Shown here: one piece after another, positions 35,001 to 46,937 of the stretch
Numbering within the stretch: position 1 is the stretch's first letter
How the letters are laid out: each line of letters starts with the position of its first letter
NCBI RefSeq assembly: GCF_018320785.1
Contig: NC_054876.1
Span: 25,752,212-25,816,211, forward strand
Direction: 5' to 3'
Origin: Cheilinus undulatus
Taxonomy: Eukaryota; Chordata; Actinopteri; Labriformes; Labridae
Length of the DNA: 64,000 bases
The notes under the pieces: model-generated
Told to the model about the DNA's origin: nothing
The model's database searches: none
What the model saw: the letters and a program-made list of their open reading frames with translations, nothing else
Program-made: the position numbers and the translations under genes

Positions 35001-38000
35001 AGGTGTACCATGAAGAAAGGACTGGGTTGCCTTACGTTCCATTGGGTGGGATGGTAGATATTCTATACATGAATTTCCGTGCAAAAAATACAAAAAAGTG
35101 TTTTCCTGTTGATGGTGTGTCCCCTTTACACAAATCAAAAGACATCAGGAGGTTTTAAGTAACCCTATGAAAACATGCACAGGATAGATCAGCAAAGAAA
35201 TTAGAAGCACTGCTTTCTCCAAAGGGGGCACCAAAATTGACACATAGAAGTTCCTCATGGGAGCTTTAACTAAAACGCAGGATAAAGAACATGATGCAAA
35301 AAAGCAATATTTTTCTGGTAAATATTATGAGACTTGTTTCAGTTATTCAGTACGAATACTTCAAAAATATAATATTGAAAAAATTAAACAACTTCCTCCT
35401 CCATTCATTGGCACTTTATTTGAATTGGTCCTTCATGAGATGAGAGTTTGGTTGGAAAAGTTAAAAGGCAGGTACCTTCATTGTGGGGGTCTGTATGATT
35501 GAGTCCAGGAACTTGTAGTTCTCGGCCACCTCCTCAGGGGTTACAATTTCTGGCTCACCAGTGTCACTCTCATAGTTATCCAACAGGGAGATAAAAGCTG
35601 CAGAAATAAAAACAAAGACTATTTACAAAGGGGATTCGGTTATGCTGAGGGCAATGCTTGATTTTTCAAGATGTAGAAAACGTATAAGTGCTGTCTAGTC
35701 TCAAGACACATAATAATACAGACACTTAAAAGAGTTCACAGTATCCGGCCAGATCAGGATCTGTCTTTAGGTCACATATTTTCATTTGGAAATGAAAAAT
35801 AAAGACTGAAATGGGTTAATTATTAAGAAAAAGTCCCACCTAAACATTTAAACTAGATGGTGTGTGGATTGAGTGATCATGATTGAAGATTGCGCACATG
35901 GATGCACACTCTACACATGTTACTGGACGGCATATATCACAGCTCTGATGTTTCCCAGACTTGTCATGCATTGTGACCTGCATCACTCTGTAGGACGAGC
36001 CCTTGTTGTAGAAAGCAGCGCTGTTTATTTACAGGGAATTCTTTTATAAAAACCTTCTTTATTACTTTCCTGTTACAAGCATTTCAAGCCAGACAACCAG
36101 ATCTCAAAACCTAACTCAAAAAACTAAAAAATAATGCTTTACTACTGCTGCACTAATTAAGGGGGATGCCTTTCAATGACCACCACTAAGCTGTCCTCTC
36201 TAGTTTTATATGGCATTTAGTGTCTGAACTCCTAAATTAAAGTTATTGCAGCTGTTTTGTGGAAATATGGAGAGGCACCTGGCTGTGGACCTTAGACATC
36301 CACAAACTCATGCCCCCTTAGACATATGTGTCTGTTTTTTATTTACTAACTTTTTAATTTAATTTAATTTCTCTTTCAATGGCACTGAGCCATCTTACAG
36401 GGGCATTGTGCTCCACCAGCATCAATTGCCTGCAATCTTTTTTTTAATTGAAGCACCCTTTCATTGAAAGCTAAACTCCATAAAGAGAAAATACTAAACA
36501 GTAAACCAACGTTTCATTTTATTTCATTTTCATGATAGAGAAAGGCTGTTTTAAAATTGCTGCCATATTCCAGCCTGTGTTTCTGGTGGAAAAGGGCCAC
36601 ATGCAAAGCATTTTGGAGAACTCTATGTCCACATATATATATGGACGTATTCTGAGGCCAGAATACATCAGCACTTTTGAAAATAATTTCTTTCTCAAAA
36701 TGTGAAATTTATCCACAAAAATAATGACTGGATGACTGTATAGTACATACACCTTATGGAGTTCAGTTTAAATGAAAAAAAAACCTCAATTTAAAAAAAA
36801 AGAAAAAATAACAGGCAGTGTACATACAGTGCTTAACAAATTTATTAGACCACCTGTCGTATTTGTCTCAAAGACCATCCAGCATTAAGAAGTGCTTTAA
36901 TGTGGACTCTTTCATTTTCAGTGAGCCTTCCACGTTTTACCATTTTGAACAGGAATGAGGGATTTCAAACTGAATTCGCCCAAATTTGAGCCGGCTTACT
37001 GGGCTTCTCTGAGAGGTCAGAAATGAATCAAGCATAACATTCAGCCACTAAAACTCATTGTTCTTTTCAGGAATGCAAGTAAATAACTATAATTTGACAT
37101 ATTAGTCAAGAAATATTAATGTGCTTTACTATTTTTTGTAAATTTTTTGTATTTTTTGTAAATCCGTAAATTTGAAAATTCATGGATAACAATAATAATT
37201 ATATTTTAGCATTAAAAATATCATTTTGGTCAAAATGCTTCTACATTTTGGTGTATTAACCATTACAGAAACATAAAAAATGATTTTGGTAATTACCAAC
37301 GCTGTTAATTTAGGGCAACTGTGGCATAAACCTTACTTTGGTTAGGGTTAGGGTGGTCTAATAAATTTGTTAAGCACTGTACATTTATGAATGTCCAACT
37401 GTCCATGCATTTATGGACATCTGATTTTTGCAGCTAGGTTCTCTTAGTAATACCGGGTGCCAGTTGTCTAGTTGTTACGTCCACATGCCCTGATTACAGA
37501 GACTCCAGTCCTTAGAGTTCAATTCTGGCCTGTGCCTGCTTCCCCACATGCCATTCCCTACTGTCTCTCCCCAGTTTCCGACTCTATCCACTGTCTTTTA
37601 TCTATGAGAAAGGCATAAAAGCCCCTAAATAGCATATTTTTTTCATGAAATTGGTAATATTAAAAAGGACATGTGTTTACAAGTTTGAATATGAGGTTAG
37701 AAATGTGTCCATTGGGGAGCTGGTGGCCTCATGGTCATATCCATGCACTTTGTTTAAAGAGGCTCTAGTCCACAGAGTGGGCGGCCTGGCTTAAAATCTG
37801 GCATGTTGCTCCTTTCCCACCTGCCATTCCCCACTCTCTCTCTCTCTCTCTCTCACTCCCATGTCCAAATCTATCCCCTGTACTGTCTCTATGATAAAAT
37901 ATTTAAAAGTCCCCCAAATAAATCTTAAAAAACAATGTATTTGTAACTGTTTTGCTGTGTTTATACTTGTTAAATCTCTTCAGTTGTACTTGCATTACTT

Positions 38001-39373
38001 CAGAGCACACCTATAATAAGACCTCAATCTTGATTAGGTCTTCCTTGCTTAATGAAAGATACAGTGTGTAGAACTGGGAATATTAGTGACAGCTAACAGT
38101 CAGGATTTGAGAGAAATGCCGTAGAATTAAAAAAAAGAAATGTGTATGTTATTTGGTACTGCAGAAGCAAGCAAGCTGCAAAAATTCAAGATGGCAGAGT
38201 CCATGGAGGGTACTCTCCCTATGTATAAAGACAAACACTAATTTCAATAGGCCTACTTACAAATCTTAAGTTCTATTTCTTTCCAAGTTTGTCCTGCCAA
38301 ATGCCAGTCGGCTATAAATTACACACTGTGCCTTTAAAAGAGGAAGATAACTTAGATAAGCTGAAAACAAATCCTTAAGTACAGAAGTTTAGAAATGTAT
38401 GTGATTTCTTTGATACTTCAACATTAAATATCTCTAATATTTCAGTGAACTTGATTATGGACAGGGAAACAGGCTGCTAAAGGCCAAACAAACTTCAAAC
38501 ATAGCAAAGGGGGATGAATCCTCCATTTTTCAATGGAAAAGCAGCCTCAGGGTGAACTCTGAATACAAACTATTACATAACCTAAGTTCTCTGTGCAACT
38601 CTGTGTGAGGGTATGATTTCTCTCACAAGCTATAAACCATGATTCAGTAAAAACAGCACTAGATGAAAATTGCTGGAGGGAAGCTTCAGCTGTTATTTAG
38701 CAGAGGGAGAGGAGGCCGATAGTGGAGGGAGCATCTTTCTCTCCACAGTGCAGTGAACTCAGCGTGCTCTGTGCTTATGCAACATGCCACTGTTCGTCAT
38801 AAGGAGATTATCAGTAGATGAAAAGGCTTTACACTGACAGGGGATATGTGTGAAGAGATCATGACAAATCAAACGCTTTGTGACAGTTGCAGTTGTATAA
38901 GAAGCAGTAACTTCAAGAAAATCAGCAACATCAAGAGGAAATAAACACAACACATGGGGTATTTGCAGCTTCAATTTGACAAAAGAAGTATTAGCCTTAT
39001 GCACTCACCTAAAAAAGTCTCCTTCTTGAAAATGTTCTCATCAACATATGTAAACAGAGGATATCCTGCTCCGTCATTGTTATCGTTGATGGCCAAGCTG
39101 TCTCCAGCTTTGCCCTGCAGCAAAAGGAGAGAACCATTCAAAACTATTGAGTTAGACTTCATATTTGCAGGTGCTACAAGTGGCTCCAAGATGCTCCACA
39201 AAACTGAGAGTATGAGTTACCAAATGATCTTCCGTAGATGGGGAGGATCTTGTATTGTGTGTATTGTGCACCTGCAGAGAGATCCTGTAGTCTTTCCCAG
39301 GTTTGAGTCTGTTGATGTCGTTGTCCCAAAGCTCTTGCACCATGGCCGACAGCTCTCTGTCACTCTCAATCAT
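31320..39373 (-). CDS. Poly(U)-specific endoribonuclease, XendoU family
   Basis: Enzymes of this family cut RNA at uridines in a Mn2+-dependent way, leaving 2',3'-cyclic phosphate ends. Coding exons: 39272-39373, 39009-39114, 35476-35597, 33617-33729, 33153-33306, 31320-31583; all joins are in frame with GT-AG borders and give 286 residues. The single XendoU domain fills the protein. Putative active-site residues are E155, H156, E161, H172 (motifs SSGFEHVFVGE and GFHNW) and K218, with the spacing of frog XendoU E161, H162, E167, H178, K224, an offset of 6 throughout. There is no signal peptide or somatomedin-B domain, unlike human ENDOU, so it resembles the short intracellular fish/frog forms. 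The start is the first ATG in the first exon seen (residues MIESDREL). A strong acceptor at 39430 shows that an upstream exon exists; translation could begin there. Which fish paralogue (endou2, endouc) is unresolved. Confidence 0.88.
32031..32098. repeat. (AT)20 followed by poly-T
   Basis: Forty bases of alternating AT followed by 28 T, in the intron before the last exon of the endoribonuclease gene. Confidence 0.95.
32100..32270 (+). mobile_element. SINE-like dispersed repeat
   Basis: It carries GTGGCACAGGGGACACAATG (tRNA A-box-like), GCCTCACAGCAAGAAGGTTC, GTGTGGAGTTTGTATGTTCT and CTGGTACTCTGGTGTCC in the order of a very common fish repeat with a tRNA-like head. The B box is decayed. Confidence 0.5.
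34064..34760. repeat. CCATA pentamer satellite array
   Basis: About 700 bases of tandem CCATA (minus-strand TATGG). Variant units are CTAGA, CTATA, CCGTA and CCACA, and almost all keep the 5-base register; only a few slips occur, for example near 34,330 and 34,490. Units group into loose higher-order blocks, two to four CCATA then CTAGA. The flanks (33,950-34,060 and 34,790-34,960) contain related words such as GTTTGGTACAGCACGG and look like the two ends of a MITE, from whose interior the array may have expanded. It sits in the intron between exons 3 and 4 of the endoribonuclease gene. Confidence 0.9.
36825..37381 (-). mobile_element. Internally deleted Tc1-like element
   Basis: Perfect-looking inverted ends TACAGTGCTTAACAAATTTA and beyond, 30 bases (left, and reverse complement of right), within TA dinucleotides. 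On the minus strand an ATG near 36,943 starts a peptide MVKRGRLTENERVHIKALLN followed by AGWSLRQI, the first DNA-binding helix-turn-helix of a Tc1/mariner transposase. The catalytic domain is missing and total length is only 557 bases. Confidence 0.85.
37450..37650 (+). mobile_element. tRNA-like SINE, copy 2
   Basis: Same block order as copies at 6,520 and 37,716: CACATGCC, AGAGACTCCAGTCC, B-box-like GAGTTCAATTCTGGCC, CCACATGCCATTCCC, CTCTATCCACTGTC, and a tail with AAAAGCCCCTAAATA. It sits about 70 bases from the next copy, in the same orientation. Confidence 0.65.
37716..37937 (+). mobile_element. tRNA-like SINE, copy 3
   Basis: It begins GGGGAGCTGGTGGCCTCATG (A-box-like) and continues with AGAGGCTCTAGTCC, GTGGGCGGCCTGGC, GCTCCTTTCCC, CTGCCATTCCCC, a (CT)n tract at 37,833-37,854, and the tail CCCAAATAAATCTTAAAAAA, which is nearly identical to that of copy 1. 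Confidence 0.7.
38049..38337. mobile_element. MITE with CAGTGTGTA ends
   Basis: The left end is TTAATGAAAGATACAGTGTGTA; the reverse complement of the right end is TTTTAAAGGCACAGTGTGTAATTTA. The interior contains CAAGATGGCAGAGTCCATGG. It resembles the element at 54,217, which has matching ends and CCGCCATCTTGGA in its interior, so the two are probably relatives. Boundaries are approximate. Confidence 0.5.
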
Positions 39374-39429
39374 GATGCCCCCTCGCTTGTGTTCTTGGTC
39401 CCCCAGTGGATCGGTTGATGGCTTTATAG

Positions 39430-42400
39430 CTAAAAGGAATTAAAGACTTTATGAATTGTAACACCAGTAACAATATGGTCAGCTAAGTTGTGAAATAAAC
39501 AACAACTTGACAAGATTTAATCATTGACGCCACAAGATGCTAGTGAATGAGGAGGCTGGGAAATGGTTTTAAAATTTCAGCGATACAAGTATCTCTCTTC
39601 AGAGTGCTTAAAAAGGACTTTATACCCAAAGTTGACTCAATTTATTGTCACCTTAAACTTAGAATGAATAATGGCACATATAAGAAGGGGTACTTTTGTT
39701 ATATGTACTGGCAGGATGGCAAATTCAAAAGGTACACAGGAGGAAAGAGGTGAGGCAAAGTGAATTGTTCACATTTTTAGTGTAATGTACATATTCATAC
39801 AACTATACGGTTATTCATGTCATACAACACAGCTCTAGAGAACAATATAAATGATTATTTTAATTCTAAGGCTTACTTGGTTTGTCTCTACCATCGTCTA
39901 ATTTCAGGAAGTTCTCTAAATGTGCACTCGGCCCTACTCCAGGAATCCTCCACCCATTTAGTTTTCAGTAAGACAAGCAAGTCAGACTGTGAAAATGCAT
40001 TAATTATTTCCACCCTAAAATAGTGTCTGGTTTAAAAAAATATCACCAGGGTTTTCCAAATTTGCTTGGGACTCTCTCTGTTGGGTTCCGTCTTTCAAAA
40101 TTCCTTAAAATTCCTTGAACATTACAATAATAGTATTTCTTATGCATATTTTCTCCAAAAAGCTTTCCAATGATTAATGTTCTTGCCAGTTCATTGAGGT
40201 TTTTGTAAAGTGCTGTATAATAATCTCTGTACTAAAAAAATGAAATATTTGATGTACTTTTAAACCTTTTTTCTCTCAACAATTCATTTCATGAACGGTC
40301 TCTGGAACTGTAAGATTGACGTATAAAAGGACACACACATTTTAACAGCCAGCACTCTCTATATATACAACTGAAAAAAATATATAAATACATCAGAATG
40401 ACAAATGTAGAGTTTATTGACTAGCATCATCCCTCTAGCAAACCAAGGAGACCCCCTGGATCCTCATTGGAAAAACACAACATTAGGAGGCATACATTTT
40501 AAAATGTAAAGTTTTATAATTAACAAAAATGTTTCAAGGCATTGCAGAAAATCTCACATTTCTACCAGCACATACATTAAAACCTTGATTTTTTTTTCTT
40601 CACAAATTTGTGTGGGTAAATCTCGCATTCTTGGTTAACTTCATAGTAGATCTTTAGGCATAAAAGGTTGGTGACAACTGCTCTAAAGCCTATTTTTAAA
40701 AAAAAAGGTAGTTTGATTTCTCAACCTGTGTTTATGATAACATTTCTGGTATGACGCAGTTCAAGTTTCATTGATACTTCTCGTAGTTTATTGAAAAAAA
40801 AGACATCCAAAACTTTCACAGGCTGGTATTCTTTATAATTGGATTTTTTTAAATTCTTTATCTCTGAAGTCTTGAAAGTACATGAGAGAAAGGCATAGCT
40901 GTCTGCATGAGAGGGCCATTCATTCAGTCATTCATTCATTCATTCATTCATTGTCTCTTCCAAAGGATGGCTTTAATTTTTATAGCCACCTGTTTCTACT
41001 GTATGAGAATAATATGAATGGGATAAACTGAAAGCTATACTTAAATGTCAAAAAGTAATTCAGTTTTGGTTTTAGATTCTTTAATCAGAGCAGAATTGCA
41101 CAATAAACTGTCAATCAGTGCATAGCTATTGAAGAGTCGATCATACAAGGTGTTAATTCATCCAAATAAAAGAAAAATAATCAAGTAAATTCAATATATT
41201 AGTAGTCTAAAAACAGTTCAAGTTTATGAAACTAAATGTAAAACCTGTGAAGTGTTATGACACACAAGAAGCATTCTTTGCAAATTTACAATGTCCATGT
41301 TAATAAAACCTCAATGTGAAGCTTTAGCTTTGACAACTTCAAAGCACTCATTCACAAATGTGTGATATGAAGTCAATGCGGGCCTGTTTCAGTCACACTG
41401 TTAAAAAAGCTTTCACAGCCAGGCTGAGTTTAACTATTTGACTTAAAACATGGCTGACAGATCATCACATATCAATGACAATGACCCAGGTGACTTCATC
41501 ATCACAGTCTGAGCCACAACAGGCCACGTTCAATTAGCCTTACAATAAAATCCACTGACCTTTATCCTCTGAGTCTTTTCTTGCCTCTATGCTTCAGTGA
41601 GGAGAAACCAGTGAGTGATTTTAAGGTTATAGAAGCTCCTCAGTGTTGATCAGGTGCTGCTGGTGATGGTTCCCTGTGTTTGTGAGAGCAGGTGTCTTTA
41701 CGGTCATAGTAACAGATCAGGCAGTCAGACAGTCGGTGTGTGGAGAAAGACCGGCAGGGGCTGCAGGGGGGAGAGAGGGGCCATTTTAAAGGGTTATCCC
41801 CTGTCAGCAACTCTAGCCAAAGGGATTACACCATGTTGTCGTTCCTTTTCAATCTCAGGCTACAACGTGGGCTCTTTGTTTCTTTAGTGTTTCATTGTTT
41901 CTGTCTCTGTCACAGCATAACCTCTGGATTAAAGGGTAAATATGGGTCATGTTTCAGGTAAGAAGATGATGTAAAGGCTCGGACTTACTTAAACACTACA
42001 GTGCGGGTTTTTTTAATTACCATTTGGTCAAAACCAAGAAAAACTCTAGATAAATGAGCAGGAAAATGATGTTTGTGATGATTCTGAATAAAGCACAAGG
42101 TAAGATAAACTTGTATTACTCAACCAGGCCTACTTTTTAATTTCATTAAAAAATGCTAATGCTGTTTTTTTTAGGACTTTACCATTACTGTCAAAAATCC
42201 ATCCTATTCCATGACTGTTACACTGAAAATTTAAAGAAAAACCTCAACGTTGGTAATTTAGTCTGCTTCAGCAAAATTCAAGTGATTGGACACAAATTAA
42301 AGATACATAGTAAATAATTTAGTTTCAAAAAAGCAAAAATCTCTGATTTTCTTAACAAAAGGCCATTTTTAGTAAGAGAGATTGAGACATTTGATGGCAA

Positions 42401-43290
42401 AGTATTAAAAATTGTTGATAGAATCTACTTTAATGATAAATCATATCCAAAAGTACTAGAGCGTTAGAGACTTTTGCTCCACAGTTGGTCAGATTGATGG
42501 CAACACTTTGTGCATTCTAGACAGTGTGCTTGAGTAACTCTACATTTTTGTTTGTGAAACAAAATAAGTCTCTATACTCAGCATTTAGGACCTTTGGCTT
42601 TTGCTCTGTTGGTACTGAAGCAGGCATTGATTATGCTTGATTTTACTAGCATCATATCCAAGTCATCAATATTGTTATCCTGACAGCACTATTGGTTGGA
42701 GTTTTCCACGCAAATAATTATCCAGTTGAAGTCACTGTGTCATCTATTTTTCTTTCAAGAGATGTAGTCCCTCTGTTTCACTGATAACATATCTAAAAAG
42801 TGCATCAAGAGAAAAAACCATAGCCACCATTAGATTATCCTCTGGTGCACTGTTTCTGTCCTAACAGCATCGTCTCACCTGAAGCTTTATTCAATAGATA
42901 TGCCAACCTGGTAAAGATCAAACTGAATTTTGCAGAAACTCTTCCTTTGTGAGGTGAAGTTTTTGTTTCAACTTTTATACTGATAACTCCTGTGAGATTA
43001 AACATGCAACTGTCCTGCAGTTAAAAGCCAACTTACTTGTTCACTAACATTACCTGTTGCACACACTGCTCAAAATAACATCCAATAACTTTATGCATGT
43101 ACTGACTTTTGAGGATGTCAGATTATGAACAATCACCTTGCATCATATTTAGCATTTCCTTCCCATTTTTTGATGCAGTGAGCGTAATAAAATTTAAAAA
43201 AAATTAAAAAGCATCATTAACATCAACGGCTTTAATTAACCAAGACGACTGTGTCTCAGGGTTTTATGTCATGAAGGCACTGGCTGAGGC
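39430..43290. other. Upstream region of endoribonuclease gene
   Basis: No coding exon could be assigned, although a 5' exon of the endoribonuclease gene must lie somewhere here or further up (acceptor at 39430). The block at about 41,560-41,960 is richer in GC, with a G-run (41,762-41,780), and could hold the promoter. A donor-like TTCAG|GTGAGAC on the minus strand at about 42,880 has no convincing exon. The remainder is AT-rich. Confidence 0.35.
40917..40952. repeat. (ATTC)n microsatellite
   Basis: About eight copies of the tetramer CATT with one interruption. Confidence 0.9.
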
Positions 43291-43299
43291 TGGAGCCAT

Positions 43300-43500
43300 C
43301 TGGGCTATTCTTGTGAATGTGGTATCTCAAGAACACTTTGATGATTTGATTCTGGAGGTCATGGGTCAAAGGTCAAGGTCACTGATTGCCATGTTTATCC
43401 CATGCTTATAATTCAAGTCATATTGCTATAGAAACCACCCCTGTCCACCACCAGGCTTTCACCGTCTGGTAATTGTATACCTTGTTGAGGCAAACAGTAC
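43300..43500. mobile_element. Fragment of dispersed repeat
   Basis: It carries GTGGTATCTCAAGAACAC and GGTCAAAGGTCAAGGTCACT, words of a common dispersed fish repeat, and ends with TACCTTGTTGAGGCAAACAG. There is no coding capacity, and the boundaries are rough. Confidence 0.4.
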
Positions 43501-43721
43501 AACTACCAGGCAGTAGCTCTAGTTTCATACTACAGCTGCACAAATGCCCTACTCTGTTTTTCTTTATTTTTTGTCAGACAGCAGATGAAAGAGCAGATAT
43601 GTCTTTCTAAGGAACAGAAATATTTTGTACCGTTCTCCATTTAGAAATACGTTAAACATGCTGTGTAGCTGAGCATCAGCACTGTGGGCAGACTGTGTGA
43701 GGACATGATTATTATTCCCCA

Positions 43722-45106
43722 ATGAAAACTACCATTTTTAAAAGTATTTCCCAAGTGTTGTTAAACAGAGCAAATAATTTTTAACATAGCTTTTCCAAAC
43801 ATCCTTATTTCATTTTGGATGCTTACATTATTCTTCTTTTCACACAAAGAAACAAAATTATTTCACAAAAAAACAAAAACTACCAGGGTCAAAATCATAA
43901 GCCCCCTTTAGAACTGACCTTTTTGTTGAGCCATAGCACAAATCACTGTTGTGCAATGATGCGCTTTAACTTTGTAGTGCTCAAAGCTTGTAAAGTCAAG
44001 ATAATACTGAGGTATATCTTCAAATTTACACACAGTATAAAAACTTCACTAAGGGTTTGAGCTGTCACTAGAGAAAGCATCATGGCAAAAAACAAAGCAG
44101 TCAGTTTAGACTTGGGAAAAAGAATTGTTGATGCTCACAAAGCTGGAGAAGGATAAGTTATCACTGCGTTTCCAAGTGTCAAGAATTTGAGTATCACCAT
44201 GAAATTCTAAGAGAGCCACACAGTACAGAACAAAACTGGCAGAGGAAGGAGAACAATTTCAAAGACTGGAAAGAAAACTAGTGAGAGATGTTTCTAAAGA
44301 CCCCAGAACAACTGCAGAGACACTTGAGAATGACTTAGCCAAGTCAGGGATTGTAGTCTCAAAGAAGATGATCATCAGTGCCCTGCACAGGAATGGACCG
44401 AGAAATTGAGGACCAAGATTATGTACACTCAAGGCATGTCCTTTGGTGAGATGAGACTAGAGTTCTTTGTCCAGAGATATTGCTTATGTTTGGAGAAAGA
44501 AGAGAGAGGTGTATAACCCCAAGAAGTGCATCAGGAACTGGGAATCTCATAAAGATGGAAGGAATTGTGAAGATTTTTAAAGGAAAACCTCAAGCATTCT
44601 ACAGCAAAACAGGGTCTGGAATTTGTCTTCCAAAACGACTTAAGACATGCATCACTCCTGGTGAAGAACTACCGCCCAATGTGAAAGTTATTGACTGGCC
44701 TGCACAAAGCCCTTGAATCCCATTGAAAATCTGTAGGTTGAACAGAAGACTAAGGTCCATGCTAGAAGATCATCAAATCTGGAGGAGTGCGAGAGATTGG
44801 TCAAAGAAGAATGGGCTGGGATTCCTCAGGAGACGAGTCTGAGACTTGTTAAAAACTATATCAAACGACTGCAGGCTGTTATCCAGCAAGAAGGAGACAC
44901 AACTAACTAAAAGCATCGGGGGGGCTAATAATTTAGTTGTTTTTGGTAGTTTTTGTGAATTTATTTTGTTTCTGTGTCCAGAGTAAAACAAGAGAGCAAC
45001 AAAATAAGCATCCATAATAAAACCAGAATGTTTAGAAAAGCTGTGTAATAATAACTTGCTCTGTTTAACAGCATTTTGGAAATACTTGGGAAAAACTGAC
45101 ATTTTC
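43722..45106 (+). mobile_element. Tc1-like transposon, dead copy
   Basis: Inverted ends of about 200 bases: the left reads AAGTATTTCCCAAGTGTTGTTAA... and the reverse complement of the right end reads AAGTATTTCCAAAATGCTGTTAA..., both followed by ACAGAGCAA. Between them is a plus-strand transposase remnant of about 800 bases. Length 1.4 kb fits a full Tc1 unit. Outer boundaries are within about 15 bases. Confidence 0.8.
44082..44910 (+). pseudogene. Tc1-like transposase remnant
   Basis: It starts MAKNKAVSLDLGKRIVDAHK, the usual N-terminus of this Tc1 group, but meets an early stop (about 44,154) and several later stops and frame changes. Recognisable pieces downstream include the region of the DDE domain with VKVIDWPAQSP (about 44,684-44,716) and the C-terminal helix region. 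It cannot make an active enzyme. Confidence 0.75.
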
Positions 45107-46937
45107 ATAACAATTTCATAATAATTTTGTTCTGTCTGTAAGTAAAATGTATTGGATCTTCACAACAACAAGGAGGGCAGGTGTGCAGTGTTAGCCATTA
45201 CAAGTCCTAGATGAAATAAATAGACAAAATGTGAAGTTGGAACATTTATTTAGAACAGTATGATGAATTAACTGAAAAGGGGTTCTGTAGGACCTGATTT
45301 CAAATGATTCTGCATTAACAGTGACTTTGCATTACAGGAAAAATGAATCCATGCACTAGCTGAACCCTGATAACATTTTTAAGCATCTACACTGGGAAAA
45401 AAATCTGAAAATAGCTTGCACTTTTGAATCTGTAAGGAAAAAATCTGTTAGCATAACTTGTTGAACGGAACTGCTTGTGTCAGATTGTCCTATTAATGAT
45501 CAAATGTTTAAACAACAAGAAACTTAAATAAATTAACATTATAAAAAATATTCTGTATGTCTAGACATTGTCAGGATTCTCCGCCTTCTCTTTGACACCA
45601 ATGTTTGGCAACAGAAGAATACAAGTTGTACAGAGCAGGTTTTGAATGATTCCAGTCCTTTGGCTATTTAACAAGTGAGGATTTCCTTTCTCACTCAAAG
45701 TTCCCTAATTGACTTTCTAGTATTCTCTCACACACACCATGATCACAGTCCCTGTTACCACATCAGAGGATCTACTGTCACGAATATGTGAAGCAGTGCC
45801 TTTCTTTGTTACAATTCCTCCTCTCAGTCACCTGGCTTTTAGCATATGGATTGACAAGCAACTTTTCTATGAATCAACTCATTATAACTCCATACAGGGC
45901 CCAGCCTAAAACGAAAACAAAAAGTCAGTTAAACCAGAGCTGAGTAACAAATCCTGCTCTTTAACTGATCCTTTACTTTTTCACCCACTCACAATCCTTT
46001 GTAAGGTTATAAAAATAGACTTAAATATTCACACTTGAGTTTGTTTAAGGTATCTGTGCCTTAATTCTGACATGTGAATAGAACAATTCATAGGCTAGAT
46101 TCTAAGTAGCTCAGTGAGGATAATTGGTATGACAAAGATGGGTAAAACAACAATCCAAATTCCTCCTTTAAGTAGCTTATTGTAAGCAAACACCTTGACT
46201 CGAACCAAACTGAGCATAACCAGGGGTTGTTATCTTCTAACTCATTAAGATGTCAAAATTAATCAGAAGCTAATTGTGCATTTCACTATTTTCCTCTGAC
46301 AACACATTCAAAGTCAGAGATGTTGCTGCTTCTCTGTCGTGCTGCTTTTCAGGTGGTGAGTTGTATAGATGAAGGAAATATGACAAAGACTTGTCATTTG
46401 TTTTAACTCAGTGGCTATACATTTGTGGATAGTGAAAATCGAGGGTAGACACTGGGCCAGATTTCAAGGGAATATTTGATCAATAATTACCTGCAATCAG
46501 GCAACCGCTAATGTAGCAGTCAGCCACTTCTTTGCTAATATTACCATAAACTAAAAACTAATGCCTCCCCATTAGTGCTGTTGAACACTGACAAATGGTT
46601 ATGTTTGCTAAGGCTGTAAGATAAAGTAATATTAGTGAAGATGTTGCTAATTGCTTATTTTAATAATTGAAGGGGCTAAAATAAGCATGTATCAATGTGA
46701 TTTTTAAAACTACCACCATTGTTTCTCCTTTGCTTGACATCTCTGCCTGATTAGAAAAACACATGATACCTTTTTAGGTTTTGTATCAGATACCATTCTA
46801 TATTCTGTATATTAGCATTGGTACATGGCTGACATGGCACAGCTGTGCAGATGTAGTGCGTACAATGGGTGATGGTGAGTGATGTGAGATAAAGTGCATT
46901 CACATGGAGCATACAGCTGTGAGGCTTTGCACTGGTG
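45107..46937. other. rnf14 downstream region
   Basis: No gene seen. Part of it is presumably the rnf14 3' UTR. The minus-strand AATAAA at 45245-45250 is one possible polyadenylation signal, giving a 1.7 kb UTR that would stop just short of the Tc1 copy. Nearer signals of variant type are possible. Confidence 0.4.

Noticed and set aside
38954-39418. 154-codon plus-strand frame
   Set aside because: It lies antisense over two well-supported exons of the endoribonuclease gene and is an overlap artefact.
42870-42960. Donor-like TTCAG|GTGAGAC on the minus strand as a 5' exon of the endoribonuclease gene
   Set aside because: No start codon or family sequence upstream and no matching phase evidence; a chance donor is likely.
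43840-44060. 81-codon plus-strand open frame
   Set aside because: It is the translated terminal inverted repeat of the Tc1 copy.
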